This document shows positions 8,048-16,480 of a stretch of DNA of 64,000 nt, piece after piece. How positions within the stretch are numbered: the first letter of the stretch is position 1; each line of letters starts with the position of its first letter. This DNA comes from DRKI01 sp011051875. GTDB taxonomy: Bacteria > Desulfobacterota > Desulfobulbia > Desulfobulbales > Desulfobulbaceae. The stretch covers positions 1 to 64,000 of the forward strand of contig JALXDL010000033.1 of assembly GCA_026990385.1 (NCBI GenBank). Reading direction: 5' to 3'. The position numbers and the translations under genes are program-made. The notes under the pieces are model-generated. The model ran no database searches. It was not told the origin of the DNA and saw only the letters and a list, made by a program, of their open reading frames with translations.

Positions 8048-8937
8048 CAGAACTCTTTCAGCCTCGCTGTCTCGCCGGAACCGAACAGGCCGTGCGGCCG
8101 GACAAAGAGGATGATCAGCAGGATGGTGATGGAGATGGCGTCCTGGAAGGCCAGCGGCACAAAGGAGATGGAATAGGCCTCTATGATGCCCAGCAGGATC
8201 CCCGCCGCCACCGCACCCATGGAATTGCCGAGTCCGCCGAGGATGGCCACGGTGAAGCCCTTGATGGCCAGGGGCGTGCCCGAGTCGTACTGGGTATAGG
8301 TGATGGGGGACATCACGCAGCCGGCCAGGGCGCCGATGCCGGCGGAGAGCATAAAGGAGAAGGTCACCATGTTGCGGGCATTGATGCCGCAGAGGATCGC
8401 GGCCCGCCGGTTGGCGGCGCAGGCCCGCATCTCCCTCCCCAGGGGCGTTCCCTTGAAAAAGACGGAGAGCAGGAGCACCACGACACCGCAGACCCCGATA
8501 ACCCAGAGCACCTGCGGCGAGAGCCGCACCGGTCCCAGCGTGATGGTGGTGATCTCGTTACCGTAGAAATAGGGCAGCGAACGGATGGACTCGCCCCAGA
8601 CGTGCAGGGCCGCCTCCCGGATCAGGATGGAGAGGCCGATGGTGATGATGATCATCCGCAGGACCGACGGATTGTCCAGCCAGCGAATAAACAGGATCTC
8701 GATCAATGCGCCCACGAGCATGGTGAGCACCACGGCGCCGGCAATGGCGAGCCACAGCGGCATGACATGAAGCAGCGAGATGGCGATCATGCCGCCCAGC
8801 ATGACAAACTCGCCCTGGGCGAAGTTGATGATACCGGTGGTGTTGTAGATGATATTGAAGCCGATGGCCACGATGGCATACATGATGCCGTAGGTGATTC
8901 CGGCAAAAAGATACTGGAAAAAGAGATCTGCTGTCAT
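8047..8937 (-). CDS. livH: Branched-chain amino acid ABC transporter permease LivH
   Basis: A 296-residue permease with the LivH hallmarks YAIVAIGFNIIYNTTGIINF (about residues 19-38) followed by AQGEFVMLGGM, and near the C-terminus GFTVAILGGLGNSMGAVAAG. It is the first of the four membrane/ATPase genes downstream of livK; a terminator-like hairpin lies between livK and livH, probably lowering their expression relative to the binding protein. Confidence 0.95.
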   Translation of the reverse strand: MTADLFFQYLFAGITYGIMYAIVAIGFNIIYNTTGIINFAQGEFVMLGGMIAISLLHVMPLWLAIAGAVVLTMLVGALIEILFIRWLDNPSVLRMIIITIGLSILIREAALHVWGESIRSLPYFYGNEITTITLGPVRLSPQVLWVIGVCGVVVLLLSVFFKGTPLGREMRACAANRRAAILCGINARNMVTFSFMLSAGIGALAGCVMSPITYTQYDSGTPLAIKGFTVAILGGLGNSMGAVAAGILLGIIEAYSISFVPLAFQDAISITILLIILFVRPHGLFGSGETARLKEF

Positions 8938-8953
8938 GATCCGGGCACGGGCG

Positions 8954-8987
8954 AAAAAAAACCGGGCAGGCTGGACAGCCCGCCCGG
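8954..8987 (-). terminator. Hairpin with T-run between livK and livH
   Basis: The stem CCGGGC-A-GGCT pairs with AGCC-C-GCCCGG (one mismatch) around a GGAC loop at 8962-8987. Read on the minus strand it is followed by eight T residues (8954-8961). It would partly terminate transcription after livK, a common way to make binding protein in excess. Confidence 0.8.
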
Positions 8988-9001
8988 CATGTCAGCCCAT
9001 G

Positions 9002-10153
9002 TTATTTTCCATGGTAGAGAACGAACTTGCCATCCTTGACCTCAAGCATGACAAAGGAGCTGATGTCAAGCCCGTTGTGGTCCTCGGGAGAGAAGGAGAA
9101 CACGCCACCGGTACCCGGGAAATCTTTCAGGCCCTCGATGGCGTCACGGACCTTGTCCCGGTCATTGCCGCCCTTCCCGATGGCCGCGGCCAGGATGGTC
9201 ATGGCATCGTATGCATGACCGCCGAAGGTGGATGCGGCCTCGTGGTAACGGGACTCGTAGTCTTTCTTGTATTTCAGGAGCAGCGCCTTCTGCGGATCGG
9301 AATCCGGCAGGGACTCGGCCACCAGCAGGCGGCCGGCCGGGAAGATGATGCCCTCGGCCGCGGCTCCCGCGGCCTGGACGTACTTGATGTTGCCAAAACC
9401 ATGGCTCTGGAAGAGGGGCACGTTCCAGCCGGCCTGGCGCATGTTCTTGGCAATGATGGCCTGGGCCGGCACGATGGACCAGTTGACCACGGCCTGGATA
9501 TTCTTGTTGGCCATCAGCTTGGCCACCAGGGCGCTTAAGTCGGTGGCCTTCTTGTCATAGGTCTCGGCGGCCACGATCTCGATGCCGTACTCGGGCGCGA
9601 TCTTGATCAGCTGTCCCTTGCCGGCCTTGCCGAACCCGGTGTTGCCGGCCACCACCGCGATCTTGCTGATCCCCATCTTCTGCATCTCGCCGTAGATCTT
9701 GCGCACGGCAAAGGAGTCCTTCTGGGGCGTCTTGAAGACGTAGCGGGCCACGGGATTGACGATCACCTCGGCGGCGCCGCAGCTGATCAGCGGAGTCCTG
9801 CCCTGCTCGGCGATCTTCTTGATCTTCATGGACTCGCCCGAGGTGGAGGGGCCGATAATGGCCAGCACCTTCTCCTCCTCGATGAGCTGTTTGGCAAAGG
9901 AGATCGCCTTCTCCGGGCTTGCACCGGAGTCCTTGACGATCAGCTCGATCATGTCGCCGTTGATGCCTCCCTTCCTGTTGATCTCGTCAACCACCATCCG
10001 GGCCGTTCTCGCCTCGGGTCCGCCCAGGAAGGAAGCAGGCCCGGTAACGGCAAAGATGGCACCCACCTTGATCGTACCGGCCTGGACGGCCGGGACAGCG
10101 AGCAGGCAGAGAGCCGCCACTGCCAGAAAAATGTTGCTCAGTTGTTTTTTCAC
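9002..10153 (-). CDS. livK: Branched-chain/aromatic amino acid binding protein LivK
   Basis: A 383-residue periplasmic binding protein (Peripla_BP_6). It begins with KKQLSNIFLAVAALCLLAVP and an AQA-type (VQA) cleavage site, then GTIKVGAIFAVTGPASFLGG, the classic LivK opening. GPSTSGESMKIKKIAEQGRTP and GHAYDAMTILAAAI are further family landmarks. The start is GTG at 10153, chosen because the signal peptide begins there and a G-rich ribosome site lies upstream; a much longer open frame continues 5' but is not plausible protein. Given the neighbouring iorAB and paaK genes, aromatic amino acids are a possible ligand alongside Leu/Ile/Val; this is inference. Confidence 0.93.
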   Translation of the reverse strand: MKKQLSNIFLAVAALCLLAVPAVQAGTIKVGAIFAVTGPASFLGGPEARTARMVVDEINRKGGINGDMIELIVKDSGASPEKAISFAKQLIEEEKVLAIIGPSTSGESMKIKKIAEQGRTPLISCGAAEVIVNPVARYVFKTPQKDSFAVRKIYGEMQKMGISKIAVVAGNTGFGKAGKGQLIKIAPEYGIEIVAAETYDKKATDLSALVAKLMANKNIQAVVNWSIVPAQAIIAKNMRQAGWNVPLFQSHGFGNIKYVQAAGAAAEGIIFPAGRLLVAESLPDSDPQKALLLKYKKDYESRYHEAASTFGGHAYDAMTILAAAIGKGGNDRDKVRDAIEGLKDFPGTGGVFSFSPEDHNGLDISSFVMLEVKDGKFVLYHGK

Positions 10154-10221
10154 ACCTCTATCCCCCTTTGCAAAATGTATTGATCTTGCCCGACCGCGGT
10201 TGCAGTCGGAAACTGCCCACA

Positions 10222-10653
10222 TCACAGGGCGCAGACCTGGGCGCCGCTCAGAATGGTGAACCCGGCATCGAGCAGGGCGCTGATGGCCCTGTCCATGTCG
10301 TCGAAACGGAAGATCAGGACCGCGTTCTCGCCGGACTTGTTGACAAAGGCGTACATGTACTCCACATTGAGGCCGGCCTTCTCGGCGGTTGCCAGCACGC
10401 TGGCCAGGCCGCCGACGCGGTCCGGCACCTCCACGGCAATGACATTGGTCTTGCCCACGGTGAAGCCGCTGCTCTTGAGCACCCGCTTGGCCTCGTCCAC
10501 CTTGTCGACGATGAGCCGCAGGATACCGAAGTCCGCGGTGTCGGCCACGGACAGGGCCCGGATATTGATGTTGTTCCCGGCCAGGACCCGGGTGATCTCG
10601 GCCAGGCGGCCCGATTTGTTCTCCAGGAAAACGGCGATCTGTTCCACACGCAT
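10222..10653 (-). CDS. Tandem ACT-domain protein
   Basis: A 143-residue cytoplasmic protein made of two ACT domains: about residues 1-70 (VEQIAVFLENKSGRLAEITR) and 71-143 (NVIAVEVPDRVGGLASVLAT). ACT domains bind amino acids and regulate amino-acid enzymes or transcription. This small two-ACT protein is often found beside phenylacetate-CoA ligase genes, as here (100 bases downstream of paaK copy 2). It could sense aromatic or branched amino acids for this cluster. ATG 10653 has GGAGG upstream at good spacing. Confidence 0.88.
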   Translation of the reverse strand: MRVEQIAVFLENKSGRLAEITRVLAGNNINIRALSVADTADFGILRLIVDKVDEAKRVLKSSGFTVGKTNVIAVEVPDRVGGLASVLATAEKAGLNVEYMYAFVNKSGENAVLIFRFDDMDRAISALLDAGFTILSGAQVCAL

Positions 10654-10752
10654 GACCACTCCTCCGTATCAGAAGTCGGAAGCCGAAGGGCGAGGGGGCG
10701 ACCAGTGGTATCCCACGCCCTTTGGCAGGATGAAAAGCGACCGGACGATCCC

Positions 10753-12054
10753 TCAGATTTTGCGGTTGTCGATGACGCGCTGCGCCTTGCCCTCGGAGCG
10801 CTTGATGGTCCGCGGTTCCACCAGCCTGACCGCACAGGTGACACCGAGCATGTCCTTGATCTCGTCCTGGATCTTTCTGGTCAGTGCCTCGAGTTGTTTG
10901 ATCTCGTCGGAGAAGACCTGCTCGCTGACCTCGACCAGGACCGACATGGTGTCCAGGTTGCCCTCCCGGTTGACCTCGATCTGGTAGTGGGGCTCCACGC
11001 CCTCGATCCCCATGAGCACGTGCTCCACCTGGGAAGGAAAGACGTTGACCCCGCGGATGATCAGCATGTCGTCGGTCCGTCCCGTGACCTTCTCCATCCG
11101 GATCAGGGTCCTGCCGCAGGGGCACGGCTCGGCGATGAGCCGGGAGAGGTCCTTGGTCCGGTAGCGGATCAGGGGAAAGGCCTCCTTGGTGAGCGTCGTG
11201 AAGACCAGCTCGCCGGGCTCGCCCGGGGGCAGCGGCTCAAAGGTCTCCGGATCCACGATCTCGGGCAGGAAGTGGTCTTCAAGGATGTGCATGCCGTGGT
11301 CGGTCTCCAGGCACTCCATGGCCACGCCGGGCCCGATCACCTCGGAGAGGCCGTAGATGTCCACGGCCCGGATGCCCAGCTTGCGCTCCACCTCCTCGCG
11401 CATGTTCTCGCTCCACGGCTCGGCACCGTGGATACCGACCCGCAGCTTGAGTTCCTCGGGCAGGACCCCGACATCGGCCATGGCGTCGGCCAGGTTCAGG
11501 GCATAGGAGGGGGTGGCCAGCAGGACCGTGGAGCCGAAGTCCCGCATGATGGTGATCTGCCGCTTGGTGTTGCCGCCCGAGACCGGGATCACGGTGGCGC
11601 CCAGCCGCTCGATGCCGTAGTGGGCACCCAGGCCGCCGGTGAACAGGCCGTAGCCGTAGGCGTTGTGCACCATGTCACCTTTGGTCACCCCGGCCATGGC
11701 CAGGGCCCGGGCCATGACATCGGCCCACATGGAGATATCGCCGGCCGTGTAGCCGACCACCGTGGGCTTGCCCGTGGTGCCGGAAGAGGCATGGACCCGG
11801 ACCACCTCCTCCATGGGCACGGTGAAGAGCCCGAAGGGATAGTTGTCGCGCAGGTCGTCCTTGGTGGTGAACGGCAGCCGCCGCAGGTCGGCAAGCGACC
11901 GGATATCGTCCGGCCCCACCCCGGCCTCGTCCATCTTGGCCCGGTAGGGGGCCACCTTGTCATACACCCTGCGGACCAGGGCCTGCAGCCGCCTGAGCTG
12001 GATGGACTCCAGCCCTGCCCGCGGCAGGGTCTCGATCTCTTCTACCCGCATCAT
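10753..12054 (-). CDS. paaK: Phenylacetate-CoA ligase, copy 2
   Basis: A 433-residue homologue of the PaaK at 3914-5212, with SSGTTGKPTVVGYT, YGLSEVIGPGVAME, EPCPCGRTLIRMEKVTGRTDDM and the C-terminal GKAQRVIDNRKI. It acts on an arylacetate in the cytoplasm. It lies just downstream of iorAB, which makes aryl-acetyl-CoA from arylpyruvate, so it may work in the CoA-ester/acid branch of the same pathway. The start at 12054 is preferred: GGGAGG lies eight bases upstream, whereas the in-frame start seven codons earlier has none. Confidence 0.93.
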   Translation of the reverse strand: MMRVEEIETLPRAGLESIQLRRLQALVRRVYDKVAPYRAKMDEAGVGPDDIRSLADLRRLPFTTKDDLRDNYPFGLFTVPMEEVVRVHASSGTTGKPTVVGYTAGDISMWADVMARALAMAGVTKGDMVHNAYGYGLFTGGLGAHYGIERLGATVIPVSGGNTKRQITIMRDFGSTVLLATPSYALNLADAMADVGVLPEELKLRVGIHGAEPWSENMREEVERKLGIRAVDIYGLSEVIGPGVAMECLETDHGMHILEDHFLPEIVDPETFEPLPPGEPGELVFTTLTKEAFPLIRYRTKDLSRLIAEPCPCGRTLIRMEKVTGRTDDMLIIRGVNVFPSQVEHVLMGIEGVEPHYQIEVNREGNLDTMSVLVEVSEQVFSDEIKQLEALTRKIQDEIKDMLGVTCAVRLVEPRTIKRSEGKAQRVIDNRKI

Positions 12055-12079
12055 CTTGGCAACCTCCCTTGTCAACTGT

Positions 12080-12667
12080 TCACCCCTGCGCCACCTGGGC
12101 CCGGCCGGCCTCGAAGGCGCGCCTGTTCACCTCGCGAAACTGTTCCTTCACCTTCCGGTCGATGACATCCAGGAAAATACCCGGGCTCACGGCCAGGAAA
12201 TTGGACATGGCGCCCACCATGGCCACGTTGGCGGTGCGCAGCTCGCCCACCTCGCGGGCCACACCAAAGGCGTCCACCGCGACCACCCGGATACCGTGCT
12301 CCTTCAGCTTGTCCAGGACTCCCTCCGGGTAGGACATGGCGCCCGTGGCCACCGCCGGCGGCGGGATCCGCATGGTATTGACCACCACAACACTGTCCCG
12401 GTGGAGATAGGGCAGGTAGCGTGCCGCCTCCAGGGTCTCGAAGGCCACCAGGATATCAGCCGTTCCCGGCTCGATCAGGGGCGAGTAGACCCGGTCGCCG
12501 TAGCGGAGGTGCGCCTCCACCGAGCCGCCGCGCTGGGCCATGCCGTGAACCTCGCTCTTCTTGACATCATAGCCGGCCGCAAGCTGGGCGTATGCGGTCA
12601 GCTCGCTGGCGAGCAGGATACCCTGGCCGCCGACACCGGAAAAGAGAATATTGCCGCTCTGTTGCAT
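12080..12667 (-). CDS. iorB: Indolepyruvate ferredoxin oxidoreductase, beta subunit
   Basis: A 195-residue gamma/beta-type subunit of 2-oxoacid:ferredoxin oxidoreductase. Landmarks are ILFSGVGGQGILLASELTA, SEVHGMAQRGGSVEAHLRYG and the ANVAMVGAMSNFL segment near the end. With IorA it converts arylpyruvates plus CoA and oxidised ferredoxin into aryl-acetyl-CoA, CO2 and reduced ferredoxin. The ATG overlaps the iorA stop (ATGA). Confidence 0.95.
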   Translation of the reverse strand: MQQSGNILFSGVGGQGILLASELTAYAQLAAGYDVKKSEVHGMAQRGGSVEAHLRYGDRVYSPLIEPGTADILVAFETLEAARYLPYLHRDSVVVVNTMRIPPPAVATGAMSYPEGVLDKLKEHGIRVVAVDAFGVAREVGELRTANVAMVGAMSNFLAVSPGIFLDVIDRKVKEQFREVNRRAFEAGRAQVAQG

Positions 12668-14481
12668 CAGTCTTCCTCCTTCCGGGTGATGGCCTCGAAC
12701 TTACACAGCTCGGCGCACTGGCCGCAGCCGTTGCACTGCACCCCGGTGATCCCGGCATAGCCCTGCTGTTTCTCCCGGTAGCCGCGGGCCACGGCCTGCT
12801 CCGGCGTGAGCGGATGCCAGCATATGGCCGGGCAGCCCAGGCCGATGCAGGCCCGGCAGCCGGTGCAGTTGCCGGCATCGACCCGGTAGACCGGCTTTTT
12901 CCGCCTGACCTCCTCGGGCAGCAGAACGCACGGCGCCCGGCTGATGATGACGCAGGTCTCGTCCCGCTCAAGCTCCTCTGCAAGCACCTTGCGGGTCTCG
13001 TTGATCCGGTGCGGATTGACCACCCGCACCCGCTGCACGCCCACCGCATGGCAGAGCTTTTCCAGGTCAATGGCATGGGCCGGCTCACCCTTGATATTCC
13101 TGCCCGAGGCCGGGTTCTGCTGATGGCCGGTCATGGCGGTGATCCGGTTGTCCAGGATGATCACCAGGGCATGGGAGTCGTTGTAGACCGAGTTGAGAAG
13201 CCCCGTGATACCCGAGTGCATGAAGGTGGAATCACCGAGCACGGCCACGATCCGTCCCCTGCCCTCGCCGGCCAGGGCCTTGTCCATGCCGTGGGCCACG
13301 GTGATGGATGCGCCCATGCAGACGCAGGAGTCCATGGCCGAAAGCGGCGGCAGGAAGCCCAGGGTATAGCAGCCGATATCTCCGGAGACAAAGACATCCT
13401 TCATCCGCGACAGGCCATAGAAGAGCCCCCGGTGCGGGCAGCCGGCGCACATGTTGGGGGGCCGCATGGGCAGGTCCAGGGGCGCGAACAGCTCGCGCGC
13501 CGATCCGGGCTCGATGGAGGTACGGACGATGTAGGAGTTGAGCTCGCCCTGGTCGGGAATCAGGTCCTTGCCGCGGCAGTCGATGCCCATGGCCCGGATA
13601 TGGGTCTCGAGGAAGGGATCGAGTTCCTCGACCACTATCAGCTCGTCCACCGAGCCGGCAAAGGACCGGATCATCTTCTCGGGCAGGGGCCAGACCAGGC
13701 CCAGCTTGAGGAGCGGGGCATCCGGGAAGGCCTCTTTCACGTAGTTGTAACAGGTACCGGCGGTGATGAAGCCGCGCCTGCCGCTCCCCTCCTCGATCCG
13801 GTTCTCGGCCAGGGTCTCGGCCAGCTCGCGGGCCCGGGCCATCCTCTGTTCGAGATCAGCCCGCCGTACCCGGGCATTGCCCGGCAGCATGACGAACTTG
13901 GCCGGCATTTTTTCGATCGCGGCCCGCGCCACCTGCTGCCGCCCGCCTCTTTCCACCACGCCCTTGACATGGGCCACCCGGGTGGTGGTCCGGAACAGGA
14001 CCGGGAGATCCAGTTCCTCGCTCAGGGCAAAGGCGCTGGCCATCATCGCCTTGGCCTCGGCCGGGTCCGACGGCTCGAACATGGGCATCTTGGCGGCAAA
14101 GGCGTAGTTGCGGTTGTCCTGCTCGTTCTGGGAAGAATGCATCTGCGGATCATCGGCGGTCAGCACTACCAGGCCGCCGCGGCCGCCGGTATAGGCGGCG
14201 GTAAACAGGGGGTCGGCGGCCACGTTCAGGCCCACGTGCTTCATGGTGGCCAGGGCCCGGACCCCGGCAAAGGAGGCGCCCACGGCCACCTCCAGGCCCA
14301 CCTTCTCGTTGGGCGCCCACTCGGCATACACACCCTCGTAGCGTGCCAGGTTGCCCATGATCTCGGTAGACGGGGTGCCGGGATAGCCCGAGGCGACCTG
14401 CACGCCGGCCTCCCACGCCCCCAGGGCTATGGCCTCGTTGCCCGAGAGCCAGAGTCTGTTGTTGTCACTGTCAAACGACAC
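12667..14481 (-). CDS. iorA: Indolepyruvate ferredoxin oxidoreductase, alpha subunit
   Basis: A 604-residue thiamine-diphosphate and Fe-S enzyme. The N-terminal pyrimidine-binding domain (WLSGNEAIALGAWEAGV, SGYPGTPSTEI) precedes a TPP domain with GDSTFMHSGITGLLNSVYN and ILDN. The last 70 residues form a ferredoxin-like domain with CTGCRACIGLGCPAICW and CNGCGQCAELC, each close to a 4Fe-4S motif. The first cluster motif has an extra residue (GLGC), as is usual in IorA. The GTG start at 14481 follows AAGGAG. It is the first gene of the cluster; the upstream 290 bases probably carry its promoter. Confidence 0.95.
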   Translation of the reverse strand: MSFDSDNNRLWLSGNEAIALGAWEAGVQVASGYPGTPSTEIMGNLARYEGVYAEWAPNEKVGLEVAVGASFAGVRALATMKHVGLNVAADPLFTAAYTGGRGGLVVLTADDPQMHSSQNEQDNRNYAFAAKMPMFEPSDPAEAKAMMASAFALSEELDLPVLFRTTTRVAHVKGVVERGGRQQVARAAIEKMPAKFVMLPGNARVRRADLEQRMARARELAETLAENRIEEGSGRRGFITAGTCYNYVKEAFPDAPLLKLGLVWPLPEKMIRSFAGSVDELIVVEELDPFLETHIRAMGIDCRGKDLIPDQGELNSYIVRTSIEPGSARELFAPLDLPMRPPNMCAGCPHRGLFYGLSRMKDVFVSGDIGCYTLGFLPPLSAMDSCVCMGASITVAHGMDKALAGEGRGRIVAVLGDSTFMHSGITGLLNSVYNDSHALVIILDNRITAMTGHQQNPASGRNIKGEPAHAIDLEKLCHAVGVQRVRVVNPHRINETRKVLAEELERDETCVIISRAPCVLLPEEVRRKKPVYRVDAGNCTGCRACIGLGCPAICWHPLTPEQAVARGYREKQQGYAGITGVQCNGCGQCAELCKFEAITRKEED

Positions 14482-14610
14482 GTTCTGCTCCTTCCGCTGT
14501 GGTGAACCCCTGGCAGGGGCTGTGCAATCCGAAGAGATCAACTTGTGATCAATACCCTAAAACAAGCCGCTTGAGCAAGATGTTTTTCCCATTGCAGGCG
14601 TCACGGTTCA

Positions 14611-14630
14611 CCGGGGTGCTGTCACCCCGG
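14611..14630. repeat. Hairpin between iorA and the DUF3352-like operon
   Basis: A perfect 8-bp stem CCGGGGTG/CACCCCGG with a CTGT loop lies in the 289-base gap between the iorA start and the end of the upstream minus-strand operon. No T-run follows on either strand. It may be a weak terminator for the operon ending at 14771. Confidence 0.4.
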
Positions 14631-14770
14631 CATTATCTCCAGATTGTAAACGGTTACCGGTGCTCCATATTCGTTGACGCAGGCCGACAAGTCTCCAGCC
14701 CGCCATGCAGGGGGGCCTGGACGGACGAAGATGGGGTGCCGGTGCACGTTTCCTGCAGGCCAAGCCATTT

Positions 14771-16480
14771 TCACCGCGCTTCCCCGGGGAGCGTATTGCG
14801 GAACAGGATCTCCGAGGAGGCGGAATTTTTCCCGACCCTGCCGGCCGCCACCGCGATCTCCAGGGAACGCATCAGGGCCAGCAGCTCCCGGTTCAGCGGC
14901 TGCAGCCCGATGCCGTTCGACGACGCCAACCGCGCCAGCCATCCGGCTGCAGGCTCGACCTGCACGGCCAGCCGCGCCGGCCGGAGAAGCAGGGCACCGG
15001 TATTGGCACGTCCGAAGGAGCGGCTCATCTCGCCGCCCATGGCCCGGGTCACCTCCGGTGGCAGGGGAGCCGCTGCCCTGTGCTCGAGGATCGCCCGCAG
15101 TAGCGGACGCCCGTTGGCCAGGAAGAGCATGTCATCGGTGAGGACCAAGCCGGGCCGGGTGGCCTCGCCCGGCAGGATAGGCCAGGAATGGATGGTGTAC
15201 CCCTGCACGGTCTCGCTCTCTTCCCGGGCCATGCCGCGGCGTGCGATATTCCGGCGCAGGGCGGCCACGACCTCGGAGGCGGCCGTATGATCCCTGACCT
15301 GGACAAACACCACCGCCTGCGGTACCGGGAAGAGACCGGCGTTTACGATCCGATCCAGGATGACGCCGTACTGGGGACCGAACGCGGCCTGGATCCGGGC
15401 CAGGGAAATCCCCAGCTCCCGGCGCAGACGGGCATCGGCCTCCTGCCGTCCCGCGGGACCGGCAGCCGAAAGGATCCCGCCGGCCAGGAACCCGTCAAGG
15501 GCGGAGGACCAGTAATAGGAAAGGATCTGCGGCGTAACCAGGCCCATGGTTGTGTTGGCCGTGGCCGAAGCCAGTATGGCCCGCACCTGCGGGTCCACCT
15601 CCTTTTCACGGAAGCCGGCCCGGGAAACGATGCGCAGCTCACCTGTGCCCCGGCGGACGGAGAAGGCGAAGTAGTCCATGCCGCGCAGGGATCGAGGCGG
15701 CCTGTTGTCCCCATCCTCACCGGGCCCTCGCAGAAGACGCCGCAGGACGGGCGCGCTGACAAAGGCGTCGAGCAGGGGCCGGCCACGCCCCTCCTGCCAG
15801 AGGAGGCGGGCAGCGGCAAAGGACGTGTTCTGCCGCAGGGTGGCGCCCTGTCCGTCCCTGACCCGCAGGCAGACGACAATGGGACGGGGATCCAGGGCCA
15901 GGAGCAGGGCCCTGCCCCGGCTGTAGGCATGGAGCGTGGTCTGCCCGTCAAGGCTGATCCGGGTCATCTCGATGGCGTCAACGGTCTCCCGGCTCACCTT
16001 CCGGCCCATAACCAGCCGGGCCAGCCGCTCCATGGTCCGCGAGGACGAGGAGGTGGCAAAGGCGACCAGGGACCGGCGCAGTTCCAGGTCCGGCTCGCGA
16101 CGCAACCGCTGTCCGTCCGGAGGCAGCAGGGCAAGGACGGCATCGTCGCCAAAGATGGTCCGGAAGGCCGGATTGGTCATGACCGCCGCAACCGAGGCAT
16201 GGATCTCGTTGTAGCGCCTGACTGTCTCCGGCCTTGCCCGCAGCCCGGCAAGGATCCTGTCCATGCTCTGCCTGGAGAGGAAACGGCCCAGCGGCGTGGC
16301 GGCAAAGGTGTCGGTCAGGGAATTGAGATCGGTCAGGCTGACGGTGGCCGGGGTATCGGGCGGCAGCCAGTCGGCATACCAGGTCGCGGGGCCGGTCTTG
16401 CGCCCGGGCCTGAGGATGACCACCAGGGTGGCCGCGGCCAGGGCGGCGGCGAGGAAAACGACGAAAAGCGTCTTTTTCAC
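14771..16480 (-). CDS. DUF3352-like exported or membrane-anchored protein
   Basis: A 569-residue protein with one N-terminal hydrophobic segment (LFVVFLAAALAAATLVVIL), so probably anchored with a large periplasmic domain. The remainder has many short hydrophobic repeats such as DTPATVSLTDL, GLVTPQILSYYW and DDMLFLANGRPLL, resembling DUF3352 proteins, whose function is unknown. Its GTG start overlaps the stop of the ABC-F gene (GTGA), so it is translationally coupled to it. Assignment to DUF3352 is from memory of the family and should be treated as tentative. Confidence 0.7.
   Translation of the reverse strand: MKKTLFVVFLAAALAAATLVVILRPGRKTGPATWYADWLPPDTPATVSLTDLNSLTDTFAATPLGRFLSRQSMDRILAGLRARPETVRRYNEIHASVAAVMTNPAFRTIFGDDAVLALLPPDGQRLRREPDLELRRSLVAFATSSSSRTMERLARLVMGRKVSRETVDAIEMTRISLDGQTTLHAYSRGRALLLALDPRPIVVCLRVRDGQGATLRQNTSFAAARLLWQEGRGRPLLDAFVSAPVLRRLLRGPGEDGDNRPPRSLRGMDYFAFSVRRGTGELRIVSRAGFREKEVDPQVRAILASATANTTMGLVTPQILSYYWSSALDGFLAGGILSAAGPAGRQEADARLRRELGISLARIQAAFGPQYGVILDRIVNAGLFPVPQAVVFVQVRDHTAASEVVAALRRNIARRGMAREESETVQGYTIHSWPILPGEATRPGLVLTDDMLFLANGRPLLRAILEHRAAAPLPPEVTRAMGGEMSRSFGRANTGALLLRPARLAVQVEPAAGWLARLASSNGIGLQPLNRELLALMRSLEIAVAAGRVGKNSASSEILFRNTLPGEAR

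Noticed and set aside
10154..11125. A 5' extension of the livK frame
   Set aside because: The livK signal peptide begins at the internal GTG; the extension is antisense-like sequence overlapping the ACT and paaK genes.
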